A stretch of DNA of 64,000 bases from Streptomyces sp. CB01580 (GTDB taxonomy: Bacteria > Actinomycetota > Actinomycetes > Streptomycetales > Streptomycetaceae). The position numbers and the translations under genes are program-made. Numbering within the stretch: position 1 is the first letter of the stretch; every line of letters starts with the position of its first letter. Shown here piece after piece: positions 32,429 through 40,709 of this stretch. Below the pieces are notes generated by a model that saw only the letters and a program-made list of their open reading frames with translations, ran no database searches and was not told where the DNA came from. The stretch covers positions 124,001-188,000 of the forward strand of contig NZ_LIXJ01000006.1 of the NCBI RefSeq assembly GCF_001905795.1. The letters are read 5' to 3'.

Positions 32429-35215
32429 ATGGATATACTGTCATATTTTCGACAGTGGCCTGCGCGGCGCACTCGGTCCGGGGATGAACGGGAAGTGCTG
32501 CGCCGCTCGCGGAGGCGGCGCTTGCGCTCGCTGCTGCACGTGCGGAGCGTCGCGGGCCAGGTGTTCCTCCTGCAGCTGGCAGTGGTAGGGATCATGGTCG
32601 TCGCGGCGCTGGGGGCGCTGGTGTTCCAGGCCCGGCGCCAAGGCACGGAGGCAGCCCGCAACGAGGTGCTTGCCGCCGGCGAGGCGTTCGCCAACTCTCC
32701 GGGGATCGTGAAGGCACTGGACGGCCCCAATCCCACCGCGGTGCTTCAGCCGCTTGCCCAGAAGGCCGAGAAGCGGTCCAACCTCGACAACCTGGTCGTG
32801 GCCACGACAAGCGGCATCCGTCTCACCCACCGTGACCCTCATCTGATCGGGAAGCACTATGTCGGCCCGTACAAGGAGGCCGCGCACGGCAAGGCTTTCA
32901 CGCATATCGTCGTGGATCCTCTGGGGCTGTCCGTGTACGCGGCGGTCCCCGTGTTCCGGCCCGACGGCTCGGTCGCCGGCATTGTGACTCCCGAGATCAC
33001 GGTCAAGAACGTGAACAAGGCGGTGGGGCGGCAGCTGCCTGTGCTCTTCGGTGGCGCCGGAGGCGCCCTCGTTCTGGCCGGTAGCGGTTCCGCTTTGGTG
33101 AGCGCGCGGCTGCGGCGCCAGACCCGGGGGCTCGACCCGATCGAGATGACCCGGATGTACGAGCACCATGACGCGGTGCTGCACGCGGTTCGGGAGGGGG
33201 TGCTGATCATCGCAGGGGACGGGCGGCTCCTGCTGGCCAATGACGAGGCGCGGCGGCTGCTGGACCTGCCCGCGGACGCGGAGCGGCGCCACGTCAACGA
33301 CCTCGGCCTGACGCCGGACATAGCCGGACTGCTGGCCTCCGGGCGGACGGCCACCGACGAGGTTCACCTTGCGGAGGACCGGTTGCTGGCCGTCAACCTG
33401 CGGCCCGTCGGCAATGGCGGCCAGGCGGGCAGCGTGGCCACACTGCGCGACACCACCGAGCTGCGTTCCGTGACGAGCCGGGCGGAGGTGGCGCGGGCGC
33501 GGCTGCGGCTGCTGTATAACGCGGGGGGCCGGATCGGCACCACACTGGACGTGGTACGAACCACCGAGGAGCTGGCCGAAGTGGCCGTCCCCCGGTTCGC
33601 CGACTTCGTCACCGTCGAGCTTCGGGACCCCGTCCTGCGAGGCGAGGAGCCGAACGGCCCGAGCACCGAAATGCGCCGCACCGCCGTCTGCGGCATCCGC
33701 GACGACCAGCCCCTCTTCCCGGTCGGCGAACTGATCCGGTTCGTGGCCGCGAACCCCATAGCCGCTGGTCTGGCAGCAGGTCGTTCGATGCTCGAGCCCG
33801 ACCTGGCTGCTTCCGAGGGATGGCGTGCCCAGGACCCGGAACGCTCTCGGAGGATCCTGGAGTACGGCATCCATTCCCTGGTCTCGGTACCGTTGCAGGC
33901 GCGCGGGGTCGTGCTGGGGATGGCCGACTTCTGGCGTTCGCAGAACCAGCCCTTCGACGAGGACGACCTGTCCTTCGCCGAGGAGCTGGCAGCCCGCGCG
34001 GCCGTGTGCATCGACAACGCCCGCCGCTACACCCGTGAGCACACGATGGCCGTCACCTTGCAGCGCAGCCTGCTGCCCCGCGAGCTGCCCGAGCAATCCG
34101 CCGTCGAAGTTGCGTACCGCTATTTGCCGGCCCAGGCCGGGGTGGGCGGCGACTGGTTCGACGTCATCCCGCTGCCCGGTGCCCGGGTGGCCCTGGTAGT
34201 CGGCGACGTCGTCGGCCACGGCTTGCACGCCGCCGCCACCATGGGCCGCCTGCGCACGGCCACCCACAACTTCTCCGCGCTCGACCTGTCACCCGACGAA
34301 CTCCTCGGTCACCTCGACGAGCTCGTCGCCCGCATCGACCAGGAGCAGACCACCGAAGGCAACGGCGCCGCCATCACCGGCGCCACCTGCCTGTATGCGA
34401 TCTACGACCCTGTCTCCGGCCGGTGTGTCGTGGCCCGGGCCGGTCATCTGGGCCCTGCCCTCGTCCACCTCGACGGCACCGTCACCTTCCCCGACATCCC
34501 CGTCTCCCCGCCCCTCGGCCTCAGCACCGGCCTGCCGATCGAAAGCGCAGAACTGCACCTGCCCGCCGGCACCAGCCTCGCCCTCTTCACCGACGGACTC
34601 GTCGAAAGCCGCGACCGCGACCTCGACACCGGCCTCGAACTTCTGCGAGAGACCCTCGCCCATCGAGACCGCACTCCGGAACAGACCTGCCAGACGGTGA
34701 TCGACGCCCTGCTGCCCACCCACCCCGGCGACGACATCGCCCTTCTGGTGGCTCGCACCCGGATGCTGGACCCCGAGCAGGTCGCCGAGTGGGACGTGAC
34801 GGGCGGCCCCACAGCCGTAGCCCCCCTCCGCTCCGCCTGCGCCCGCCGGCTGGAGACCTGGGGCCTGGACCAGGCCGCCTTCACCACCGAGCTGATCGTC
34901 AGCGAGCTGGTCACCAATGCCATCCGCTACGGCGCTGCCCCCGTCCGGCTTCGCCTGCTGCACGACCGCAACATCCTGCTCTGCGAGGTCTCCGACGGCA
35001 GCAGCACCTCTCCGCATCTGCGCCGGGCGGCCACCACGGACGAGGGCGGGCGCGGCCTGTTCCTCATCGCCCAGTTCGCCCAATGCTGGGGCACCCGGTA
35101 CACCAACCATGGCAAGGTCATCTGGGCCGAGCAATCGCTGCGCGACGGTGCAGCCGAGCCCGGTCACGCCATGGGCGACGATCTCCTGGCCCAATGGGAT
35201 GACAAGGCGCTGTGA
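32429..35215 (+). CDS. Membrane sensor with PAS, GAF, SpoIIE phosphatase and anti-sigma-like kinase domains
   Basis: The 928-residue protein has a first membrane helix (about 45-66), a DcuS-like extracytoplasmic sensor, a second helix (about 205-226), PAS (about 240-345) and GAF (about 370-530). A PP2C/SpoIIE domain follows (GGDWFDVI near 572, VGDVVGHG near 591, FTDGL near 730). A C-terminal HATPase of RsbW type has ELVTNAIRYG near 823 and GGRGLFLI near 870. It would both dephosphorylate an anti-anti-sigma factor and phosphorylate or bind a sigma-regulatory partner. No partner is in the window. The ATG 32429 is chosen; TTGAAA-17-TATTTT overlaps it, so a later start (GTG 32493) is possible. 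Confidence 0.88.
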   Translation: MDILSYFRQWPARRTRSGDEREVLRRSRRRRLRSLLHVRSVAGQVFLLQLAVVGIMVVAALGALVFQARRQGTEAARNEVLAAGEAFANSPGIVKALDGPNPTAVLQPLAQKAEKRSNLDNLVVATTSGIRLTHRDPHLIGKHYVGPYKEAAHGKAFTHIVVDPLGLSVYAAVPVFRPDGSVAGIVTPEITVKNVNKAVGRQLPVLFGGAGGALVLAGSGSALVSARLRRQTRGLDPIEMTRMYEHHDAVLHAVREGVLIIAGDGRLLLANDEARRLLDLPADAERRHVNDLGLTPDIAGLLASGRTATDEVHLAEDRLLAVNLRPVGNGGQAGSVATLRDTTELRSVTSRAEVARARLRLLYNAGGRIGTTLDVVRTTEELAEVAVPRFADFVTVELRDPVLRGEEPNGPSTEMRRTAVCGIRDDQPLFPVGELIRFVAANPIAAGLAAGRSMLEPDLAASEGWRAQDPERSRRILEYGIHSLVSVPLQARGVVLGMADFWRSQNQPFDEDDLSFAEELAARAAVCIDNARRYTREHTMAVTLQRSLLPRELPEQSAVEVAYRYLPAQAGVGGDWFDVIPLPGARVALVVGDVVGHGLHAAATMGRLRTATHNFSALDLSPDELLGHLDELVARIDQEQTTEGNGAAITGATCLYAIYDPVSGRCVVARAGHLGPALVHLDGTVTFPDIPVSPPLGLSTGLPIESAELHLPAGTSLALFTDGLVESRDRDLDTGLELLRETLAHRDRTPEQTCQTVIDALLPTHPGDDIALLVARTRMLDPEQVAEWDVTGGPTAVAPLRSACARRLETWGLDQAAFTTELIVSELVTNAIRYGAAPVRLRLLHDRNILLCEVSDGSSTSPHLRRAATTDEGGRGLFLIAQFAQCWGTRYTNHGKVIWAEQSLRDGAAEPGHAMGDDLLAQWDDKAL

Positions 35216-35537
35216 CGGCCCTGCCCTTGCGGTGCAGACCAACAGCTCGTGCCAAGGCCTTGAGCCTACGGACGCACTCGTTGCGATGACAACTGTTCCG
35301 TAGTCGCGACAGCCCCCGATTGCCCGACCACCGAACGCGGCATCGTACCGGGACAGCTCCGGACGACGGGCTGTCAGCGGTGCGGCGGTCCGTGTGAGGG
35401 GCAGTCAGCGGCTGCGGGCTGCACAGGGCGGGCGTGGTGAGGCAAACGGGCATTCGTCGGCGGCCGCAATCGCCTCGGCCGACCGATGGCAGTCGGGTCA
35501 TCCGACACGGCACCACCCCGCTCTTCCGGGACCCTCG
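35216..35537. other. Gap between convergent genes
   Basis: 322 bp between the phosphatase stop and the TetR stop. No frame, hairpin of note or repeat was seen. Confidence 0.5.
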
Positions 35538-36152
35538 TCAGTCGAGCAGGGCGCCGGCCGTGTTGATGAGTTCCGCGTCGGCTTCCTCGGTGCGGTGGGC
35601 GGCGATGCCGGAGCGGAAGAGGGATGCTCCTTCGATCAGTACGGTGAAGACCCTTGCCCGGGCCTGGCAGACGGTGTCGGGGAGAGCCGGATTTCGAGCG
35701 CGCAGAAATCCGGCCACGTGATCCTGGTATTCGCCGTAGAAGGTACGTGTGACCGCCGCGACGGCTTCGTCGCGGCCCGCCAGTGCCCACAACTCGGCGT
35801 AGACCCGGACGAGTCGTGGATCATCGTGCTCGGCCAGGAGCTGGCGAATCAGCCCCTCCGTGTCCGGCGGGGTGTGCTCGGCCGCGTCGGCGAACAACGG
35901 GGCCAGCCTGTCGAGGGAACGGTCCAGGGTGCGGCGAAGGACGGCGGCGATCAGATCCGTGCGGGAGGGGAAGTAGTACTGCACATGCCCCAGGCGCGTC
36001 TGTGCGGTGGCCGCCACTGCCCGCATGGTCAGCTCGCCGTACCCGGATTCGAAGAGGATCTTCTCGGCGGCGTCCAGGAGGGCGGCACGCCGCTGGGCCC
36101 CCTTGGTCGTGGTGGGCGTCCGCTTGCCCTGTTCCGGGGATCGTCCGCTCAT
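35538..36152 (-). CDS. TetR-family repressor
   Basis: The 204-residue protein has a basic N-terminus and a TetR HTH at about residues 22-68 (RAALLDAAEKILFESGYGELTMRAVA ... LGHVQYYFPSRTDLIAAVL). A helical ligand domain and a C-terminal dimer helix follow. The ATG overlaps the stop of the dehydrogenase-like gene (ATGA), so the two form one leftward operon. The operon promoter carries a perfect palindrome in its spacer, which this protein most likely binds to repress its own operon. Confidence 0.92.
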   Translation of the reverse strand: MSGRSPEQGKRTPTTTKGAQRRAALLDAAEKILFESGYGELTMRAVAATAQTRLGHVQYYFPSRTDLIAAVLRRTLDRSLDRLAPLFADAAEHTPPDTEGLIRQLLAEHDDPRLVRVYAELWALAGRDEAVAAVTRTFYGEYQDHVAGFLRARNPALPDTVCQARARVFTVLIEGASLFRSGIAAHRTEEADAELINTAGALLD

Positions 36153-37246
36153 GCCGCCCGACCCTCCGCCCGTGCGTCTCGCGCGTCCTTGCGCACCACC
36201 AGGTCGACACCCTGCGCGGCGAGGTCGGACGGCACGCTCTGCGGATGCGGGTGCTGTTCGGGGAAGACCACGCCGCTCGGTGCGGGCGCACCGTCCTCGC
36301 CGCGTACCCGGCGCAACCCCATCAGGGCGCCCAGTGCGGTCAGATGCGCCTGCCCGGCCTGATCGGTCACCGTCGCGGAGAGGGCGTCGCCCTCGTGAAC
36401 GACATCGACACGGAGCTGGGCCGTACCGCCTTCGCCCGGTGCGTACAGCAGTCCGCGGCGCGCCCTGGTGAAGCGCTCGCCGCGGCCCCAGCGGAAGAAT
36501 CCGAGCCGCTTGGCTGCCAGCAGGGCCGCCGTGGACGCGGGCGAACTGAATCCGATCCGGGTTGTGGCGGTCGTGGTCCCGAGGGTGAGGGGAAGGGTGA
36601 ACTGCTCGGGGGTGTCGATCCTGGCGACCCGGGTCAGCGACTCCCCGATACGGACGCGGCGGACGTCGCTCAGCGGCATGACCGTGCGCCGCTCTCCGTC
36701 CCGCACCACCTCGTAGTCCAGTCCGAGCCGGTCCATGAACTCCACCGAGTCCACGCCCGCCCGGTCGCCCAGGTCCCAGCGAATGGCCACGTCGACCGTG
36801 TCCGCACCGCCGAGCCGGTCACCGAGACAGGCTGCGACGAGGCTGGTCACGCCACCCATCCACGCGGAGGACAGCAGTACCGGTGCGGTCGGACGTGCCA
36901 GTGCCGCGACAGTGGCCGCGCGTTGCATCCGCGTGGTCCAGCGGGTGACGTCCACGAACGGCACCCCGCCGTCGATCGCGGCGCGCAGGACCCGGTCGTC
37001 CGGATCGTTGACGACGCCGGCAACCGCGCTGACCCCCGCTCGGAACGGCGTCGGGTCCGTCAGGTCCCAGGTGCGCAGCTCCGCGCCCGTCTCGTCCGCC
37101 AGTCGCTGTCCGCGCTGCACAGTCCGCCCCGTGAGCACCAGCGGCCATGACACGGCCGCCATCCGTGCCAGCTCCGCGCCGACCGTTCCGTATCCGCCGA
37201 CCAGAAGCACAGGGCCGTCGGCGTCGAAGAAGAGTTCGTCAGTCAT
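36149..37246 (-). CDS. Saccharopine-dehydrogenase-like NAD(P)-binding protein
   Basis: The 365-residue protein starts with a Rossmann fold (VLLVGGYGTVGAELARM, residues 13-28), followed by VLTGRTVQRGQRLAD and a VVNDPDDRVLRAAIDGGVPFVDVTRW segment. This is the pattern of saccharopine-dehydrogenase/enoyl-reductase-like proteins. The substrate is unknown; the family includes lipid and sugar ketoreductases and non-enzymatic members. It is the first gene of the operon with TetR. The -10 box sits only about 7 bases before the ATG, so the transcript is probably leaderless, and no ribosome binding site is present. Confidence 0.8.
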   Translation of the reverse strand: MTDELFFDADGPVLLVGGYGTVGAELARMAAVSWPLVLTGRTVQRGQRLADETGAELRTWDLTDPTPFRAGVSAVAGVVNDPDDRVLRAAIDGGVPFVDVTRWTTRMQRAATVAALARPTAPVLLSSAWMGGVTSLVAACLGDRLGGADTVDVAIRWDLGDRAGVDSVEFMDRLGLDYEVVRDGERRTVMPLSDVRRVRIGESLTRVARIDTPEQFTLPLTLGTTTATTRIGFSSPASTAALLAAKRLGFFRWGRGERFTRARRGLLYAPGEGGTAQLRVDVVHEGDALSATVTDQAGQAHLTALGALMGLRRVRGEDGAPAPSGVVFPEQHPHPQSVPSDLAAQGVDLVVRKDARDARAEGRAA

Positions 37247-37253
37247 GAAACCA

Positions 37254-37271
37254 AATATAGGTCACGTGACC
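37254..37271 (-). promoter_or_regulatory. TetR-type operator in a leaderless promoter
   Basis: A perfect 12-bp palindrome, GGTCACGTGACC (37260-37271), touches the -10 hexamer TATATT (minus strand, 37259-37254). A TetR dimer bound here would cover the -35/-10 spacer and block RNA polymerase. The transcription start falls at about 37247, at or next to the ATG at 37246. Confidence 0.8.
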
Positions 37272-37971
37272 AAAAAAGTGGCCCTCCGTTCAGTCGCACC
37301 TGGCGAAAGCGGGTATTGGCGCTCAGGAGGGCCACGTCGGTGCCGACGTCGCGGGCCCCGGGCGGCGCGCTGACACTGCTCCCGGCCCAGCACTCGCCGC
37401 GAGCCGGGACAGATGACGGCGACCGCCCTGCCGCGCCTCCGGGTCACGGGGCAGGTCGATCCCGGTGGCGTACGCAAGGGGGATGCCGAGCCGTTCCGCG
37501 AGAACCACCGCCGCTCGCCCGCAACCATGAACTTCTCCCCGTACCGTCGGAGCGGCAGGGCGGGTCGAAGCTCGCGGCGAGGAGACGGTGCGGCATGCAC
37601 CCCGGAGGGGCCGTCGGAGAAGCCGTAGCCGGTTGCCTGCCCGCCATGCGGCTTTCGGGCAGATGCTGCGGCACAGCACCGACCTGTGTTCCGTCCCGCG
37701 CTACGGCGTCTCCCGGCCGTCAGGGCTCACGTCGCTTCCCGTGCGTCCCGCTCATGCTTCACCACCTCCGCGAGCCGCGTCCCACGGCACGGCGGACAGC
37801 GTCCTGCTCGACATCATGAGGGAGCGGCTCCTCGATCGATTGCCGCGCGCCTCTCATCGTGCTCCGCGACAGGGAGCACGACGAAGGGGCGCGCGGCACA
37901 GAGCGGCCCCGGGTCCACCCCTCCTGGCGCGCGGCCGGACACGACGGTCGGTGCCCGTCGAGGGGGGCGGC
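37272..37971. other. Gene-poor stretch, possibly with a remnant
   Basis: About 700 bp upstream of the Cys-Trp repeat peptide. A minus-strand segment near 37450-37520 reads VVLAERLGIPLAYATGIDLPRD, which looks like real protein, but it has no start, no conserved ends and shifts frame. No other gene is supported. Confidence 0.35.
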
Positions 37972-37974
37972 GTG

Positions 37975-38280
37975 GTGGATGTCCGGCGGACGATGCGACG
38001 GCGGTTGCCGGGTCCGAGAAACGGGGCTTGGACGGACCTGCGGCGACACCTACCGGCCGAGTTCGGCAACGGAGTCCTGGCCGCGCTTCAAGGGCCCCAT
38101 TCCGAGGTCATGGAGGACTTCAAGTTCGAGTGCTGGAGCTGCTGGAGCTGCTGGAGCTGCTGGGAGACCAACGTCGTCCAGGGCCGCCCCAAGGGGTTCT
38201 GGACGACAACACACTACGAGTTGCCCGGTGAATGGAACTACTGGGCATGTGGCGCCGTCAACACCACGCCCGACGACTGA
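37975..38280 (+). CDS. Small Cys/Trp-repeat peptide, possible RiPP precursor
   Basis: The 101-residue frame has GAGGGGGG ahead of two adjacent GTG codons (37972 and 37975). The first 50 residues form an Arg-rich, then acidic region ending in a VMEDFKFE segment. A (CWS)3CW tandem follows, encoded by three 9-base repeats of TGCTGGAGC plus TGCTGG, and then a 45-residue tail rich in W, T, Y and N with one more Cys. The leader-plus-repetitive Cys/Ser/Trp core shape recalls ribosomal peptides that get cross-linked or cyclised, but no modifying enzyme is adjacent. A short form could start at ATG 38110. It may instead be a metal-binding peptide or a repeat-expanded non-functional frame. Confidence 0.45.
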   Translation: MDVRRTMRRRLPGPRNGAWTDLRRHLPAEFGNGVLAALQGPHSEVMEDFKFECWSCWSCWSCWETNVVQGRPKGFWTTTHYELPGEWNYWACGAVNTTPDD

Positions 38281-38489
38281 CGAGGGCGCCGACGCGTCCT
38301 CGCCGGGTGGACGGTCGCCGCGACGCCGACCCGGGTACGCCGCGACGCCGAATCGCCTCCCACTGGCTGGACCTGATGGGTTCTGGAGTCCGGCGCACAA
38401 CGGCGGCCGCCGTCTCGGTTCGGGCATGCGCGGCAGGCCGAACGGTATTCACCGATGGCTCACGCCCGGAACGAAAGGGGCGCACTCCG

Positions 38490-38852
38490 ATGCCCAGGGT
38501 CAGCACATTCGGCACCGTGGTGGCGACAGGAGCGGTGATGGCCGCCACCGCGGTGCTCTCCCCGGCGGCAGCCGCTACCTACGAATGCGGTGACAAGCAC
38601 GTCTGCCTGTACGGGGGGCACGTGGGCCGAGCGGCGTTCTCCGCCCGCGCCGCCGTCCCTGACCTTCGCACCGTCGGGTTCAACGACCCCGGGGCAGCGC
38701 CTTCTGGCCGCCCGGACAGCGGGTGGGGCGCGGACGGGGAAGTGGGCTCGGAGGATCGACCCGGGCCGCTTCCCTCACGAGCGCGACGGCACTGCGGTCA
38801 CGGCCCGGTGGCGAGCATGACGATCAGGACGAGGACGAGCAGGGCCACGTAG
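38490..38852 (+). CDS. Small secreted protein, I36-inhibitor-like start
   Basis: The 120-residue protein starts with a clear Sec signal peptide (positively charged start, hydrophobic TGAVMAATAVL, cleavage after PAAAA) and then YECGDKHVCLYG. A Cys pair of this kind marks the peptidase-inhibitor I36 and similar small secreted families in Streptomyces. The sequence after about residue 75 becomes Gly/Arg/Pro-rich and runs 55 bp into the convergent TauE gene, so the native end may be lost by frameshift. The start lies behind GAAAGGGG. Function is unproven. Confidence 0.5.
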   Translation: MPRVSTFGTVVATGAVMAATAVLSPAAAATYECGDKHVCLYGGHVGRAAFSARAAVPDLRTVGFNDPGAAPSGRPDSGWGADGEVGSEDRPGPLPSRARRHCGHGPVASMTIRTRTSRAT

Positions 38853-39616
38853 GCGACGGAGTGCAGGCGGTCGGGGACGCGCCCGCCGACCCGCCTGAGC
38901 AGGGCGATGGTGGGCAGGGATCCGCAGAGCAGTGCGGCACAGGCCACGAGATCGATGTGGCCGACGCGGCCGACGTGTGCCTGGGCGGTGGGCGCGAGCG
39001 CGTAGACCAGGGTGCCCGCGAGAGCGACGGGGGCGCTGAGCGGGTTCGCCAGCGCGGTGGCGGTGGCCATGGGCAGTCCGCGGCGGCGCAGCAGCGGGAC
39101 CGTCATGACGCTGCCACCGACGCCCAGGCTCGCCGCGACCGCACCGATGCCCACGCCGCCGAACGTCGTGGTGAACCGGCCGAGCGGGCGCGGCCCGTCG
39201 TCGTCGGCCACGGCGAGGAACCCCTTGCGCAGAAGGCTGTCCGCGATCGTGACCACCAGGTACACGGCGAACAGCACATGCAGCAGGCCACCGCTGAGCC
39301 GGGTGGCGACGAGCGAACCGAGTGCCGCGCCCAGCAGCACGAAGCCTGCGAGGGGCCAGACGTACTCCTGCCGCAGTCGGCCGGCCCGGTGCTGCGCCAG
39401 CGTGGCGGTCACCGCGTTCACGACCATGACGGCCGTCGAGGTCGCGACGGCCACGTGCATGGCGTCGCCCGGGTCGTCGTGCACCGCGGTGGTCAGGAAC
39501 GCGTACACGACGGGGACGGTGACGAAGCCGCCGCCGAAACCGAACAGCACCGTCGTGACGCCGGTCAGGCAGCCGAACAGGAGGAGCGGGAGACAGGGAA
39601 GGAGCGAGGTCGACAC
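38798..39616 (-). CDS. TauE/SafE-family anion exporter
   Basis: The 272-residue integral membrane protein has about eight hydrophobic helices and the duplicated family motif: FGFGGGFVTVPVVYAF in the first half and ASLGVGGSVMTVPLL in the second. TauE proteins move sulfite, sulfoacetate or other small organosulfur or carboxylate anions. It is divergent from an AraC gene across a strong palindrome, and probably controlled by it. The GTG start at 39616 has only a weak ribosome binding site. Confidence 0.9.
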   Translation of the reverse strand: MSTSLLPCLPLLLFGCLTGVTTVLFGFGGGFVTVPVVYAFLTTAVHDDPGDAMHVAVATSTAVMVVNAVTATLAQHRAGRLRQEYVWPLAGFVLLGAALGSLVATRLSGGLLHVLFAVYLVVTIADSLLRKGFLAVADDDGPRPLGRFTTTFGGVGIGAVAASLGVGGSVMTVPLLRRRGLPMATATALANPLSAPVALAGTLVYALAPTAQAHVGRVGHIDLVACAALLCGSLPTIALLRRVGGRVPDRLHSVAYVALLVLVLIVMLATGP

Positions 39617-39671
39617 GGTGGAGACGCTAGGCGTCCGCGTCTACGGCGGACAATCGATCATTCGCCGACTT

Positions 39672-39701
39672 CTTACGCGCAGGCGACAGCCTGTGCGTAA
39701 G
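39672..39701. promoter_or_regulatory. Large palindrome between tauE and araC-like genes
   Basis: CTTACGCGCAGG (39672-39683) and CCTGTGCGTAAG (39690-39701) are inverted repeats matching at 11 of 12 positions around a 6-base centre. The site lies eight bases before the AraC GTG and about 55 bases before TauE, ideal for shared control. Confidence 0.75.
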
Positions 39702-39709
39702 ATCGGGGT

Positions 39710-40495
39710 GTGCGCAATGTACCGGTCGACGAAGTGGACGACCTGGACCGTGCGGTGCTGGCCATCGGCACCGATTACCCGCACGACCACCTGCTCCCCT
39801 TCCACGCGCACCGCCGCGCCCAGTTCCTGTACGCGGCGACCGGCGTGATGCAGGTCGAGACGGCGGACGGGGCCTGGACCGTGCCCACGGACCGTGCGGT
39901 CCTGATCCCGCCCGGGATCCGGCACCAGGTCGCCATGACGGGGGTCAGCACCCGCAGTCTGTACATCGAGCCGGGTGCCGTTCCGTGGTTCCCCGGGCAG
40001 TGCCGGGTGGTGGACGTCTCCGCGCTGCTGCGGGCGCTGGTCCTCGACGCGGTCGACATGACTCCCCGCTACCCCGAACACGGCCGGGACGCGACCGTCG
40101 TCGAGCTGATCCTGCACGAACTGCGGAGCCTGACGCCGCTCCCCCTCGACGTGCCGCTGCCCGCCGACCCGGAACTGCGGCGGCTGTGCGACGCGTTCCT
40201 GCGCGCACCGGACATCCACGATCCGCCGGCCCGTTGGGCGGCAGCCCTGAATGTCAGCGAGCGCACCCTCGGCCGACTGTTCCGGCGCGGTACGGACCTG
40301 AGCTTCGCCCAGTGGCGGCAGCGCGCGTGCATCCTGTGGTCGGTGCGCGCGTTGGCCGAGGGCACGCCGGTGACCCGGGTCGCGGCGTCGCTCGGTTACG
40401 AGAATCCCGCCGCGTTCACGGCGGCCTTCCGGAGCCTGTTGGGCCGTGCCCCGTCCGCGTACCTGGCCCGGCCGCCGCACCGCGGCGGTGATTGA
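39710..40495 (+). CDS. AraC-family regulator with cupin sensor domain
   Basis: The 261-residue protein has an AraC-type cupin N-terminal half (HDHLLPFHAHRRAQFLYAATGVMQV, residues about 25-50) and a C-terminal double HTH (NVSERTLGRLFRRGTDLSFAQWRQ, then VTRVAASLGYENPAAFTAAFRSLLGRAPSAYL). The GTG at 39710 lies only eight bases downstream of the palindrome, so it probably represses or activates both itself and TauE. The cupin His residues may bind the effector. A likely ligand is the TauE substrate (inference). Confidence 0.9.
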   Translation: MRNVPVDEVDDLDRAVLAIGTDYPHDHLLPFHAHRRAQFLYAATGVMQVETADGAWTVPTDRAVLIPPGIRHQVAMTGVSTRSLYIEPGAVPWFPGQCRVVDVSALLRALVLDAVDMTPRYPEHGRDATVVELILHELRSLTPLPLDVPLPADPELRRLCDAFLRAPDIHDPPARWAAALNVSERTLGRLFRRGTDLSFAQWRQRACILWSVRALAEGTPVTRVAASLGYENPAAFTAAFRSLLGRAPSAYLARPPHRGGD

Positions 40496-40709
40496 ACCGC
40501 GGCGCGCGCACGGCGACCTGGGCAGGTCCGGTGAACGGAACGATGGCCTCCGCCGCCCGATCGTCGCCGAACCGCCTGTGACATGCCCACGTGCCGTTAG
40601 CATGTTCGAACTCGCGACGATCACCGTGATCACCTGTTCTTCACCGGAAATTCGCGTTCATCGGCGCAGCACTTGTCCCTTTCCTCCACTCCACCGATGA
40701 GTCAGGCCA

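Noticed and set aside
38110..38280. Short 56-residue form of the Cys-Trp peptide as the main product
   Set aside because: Its ATG has GAGG too close for a good ribosome binding site; the GTG at 37972/37975 is better placed. It was kept only as an alternative.
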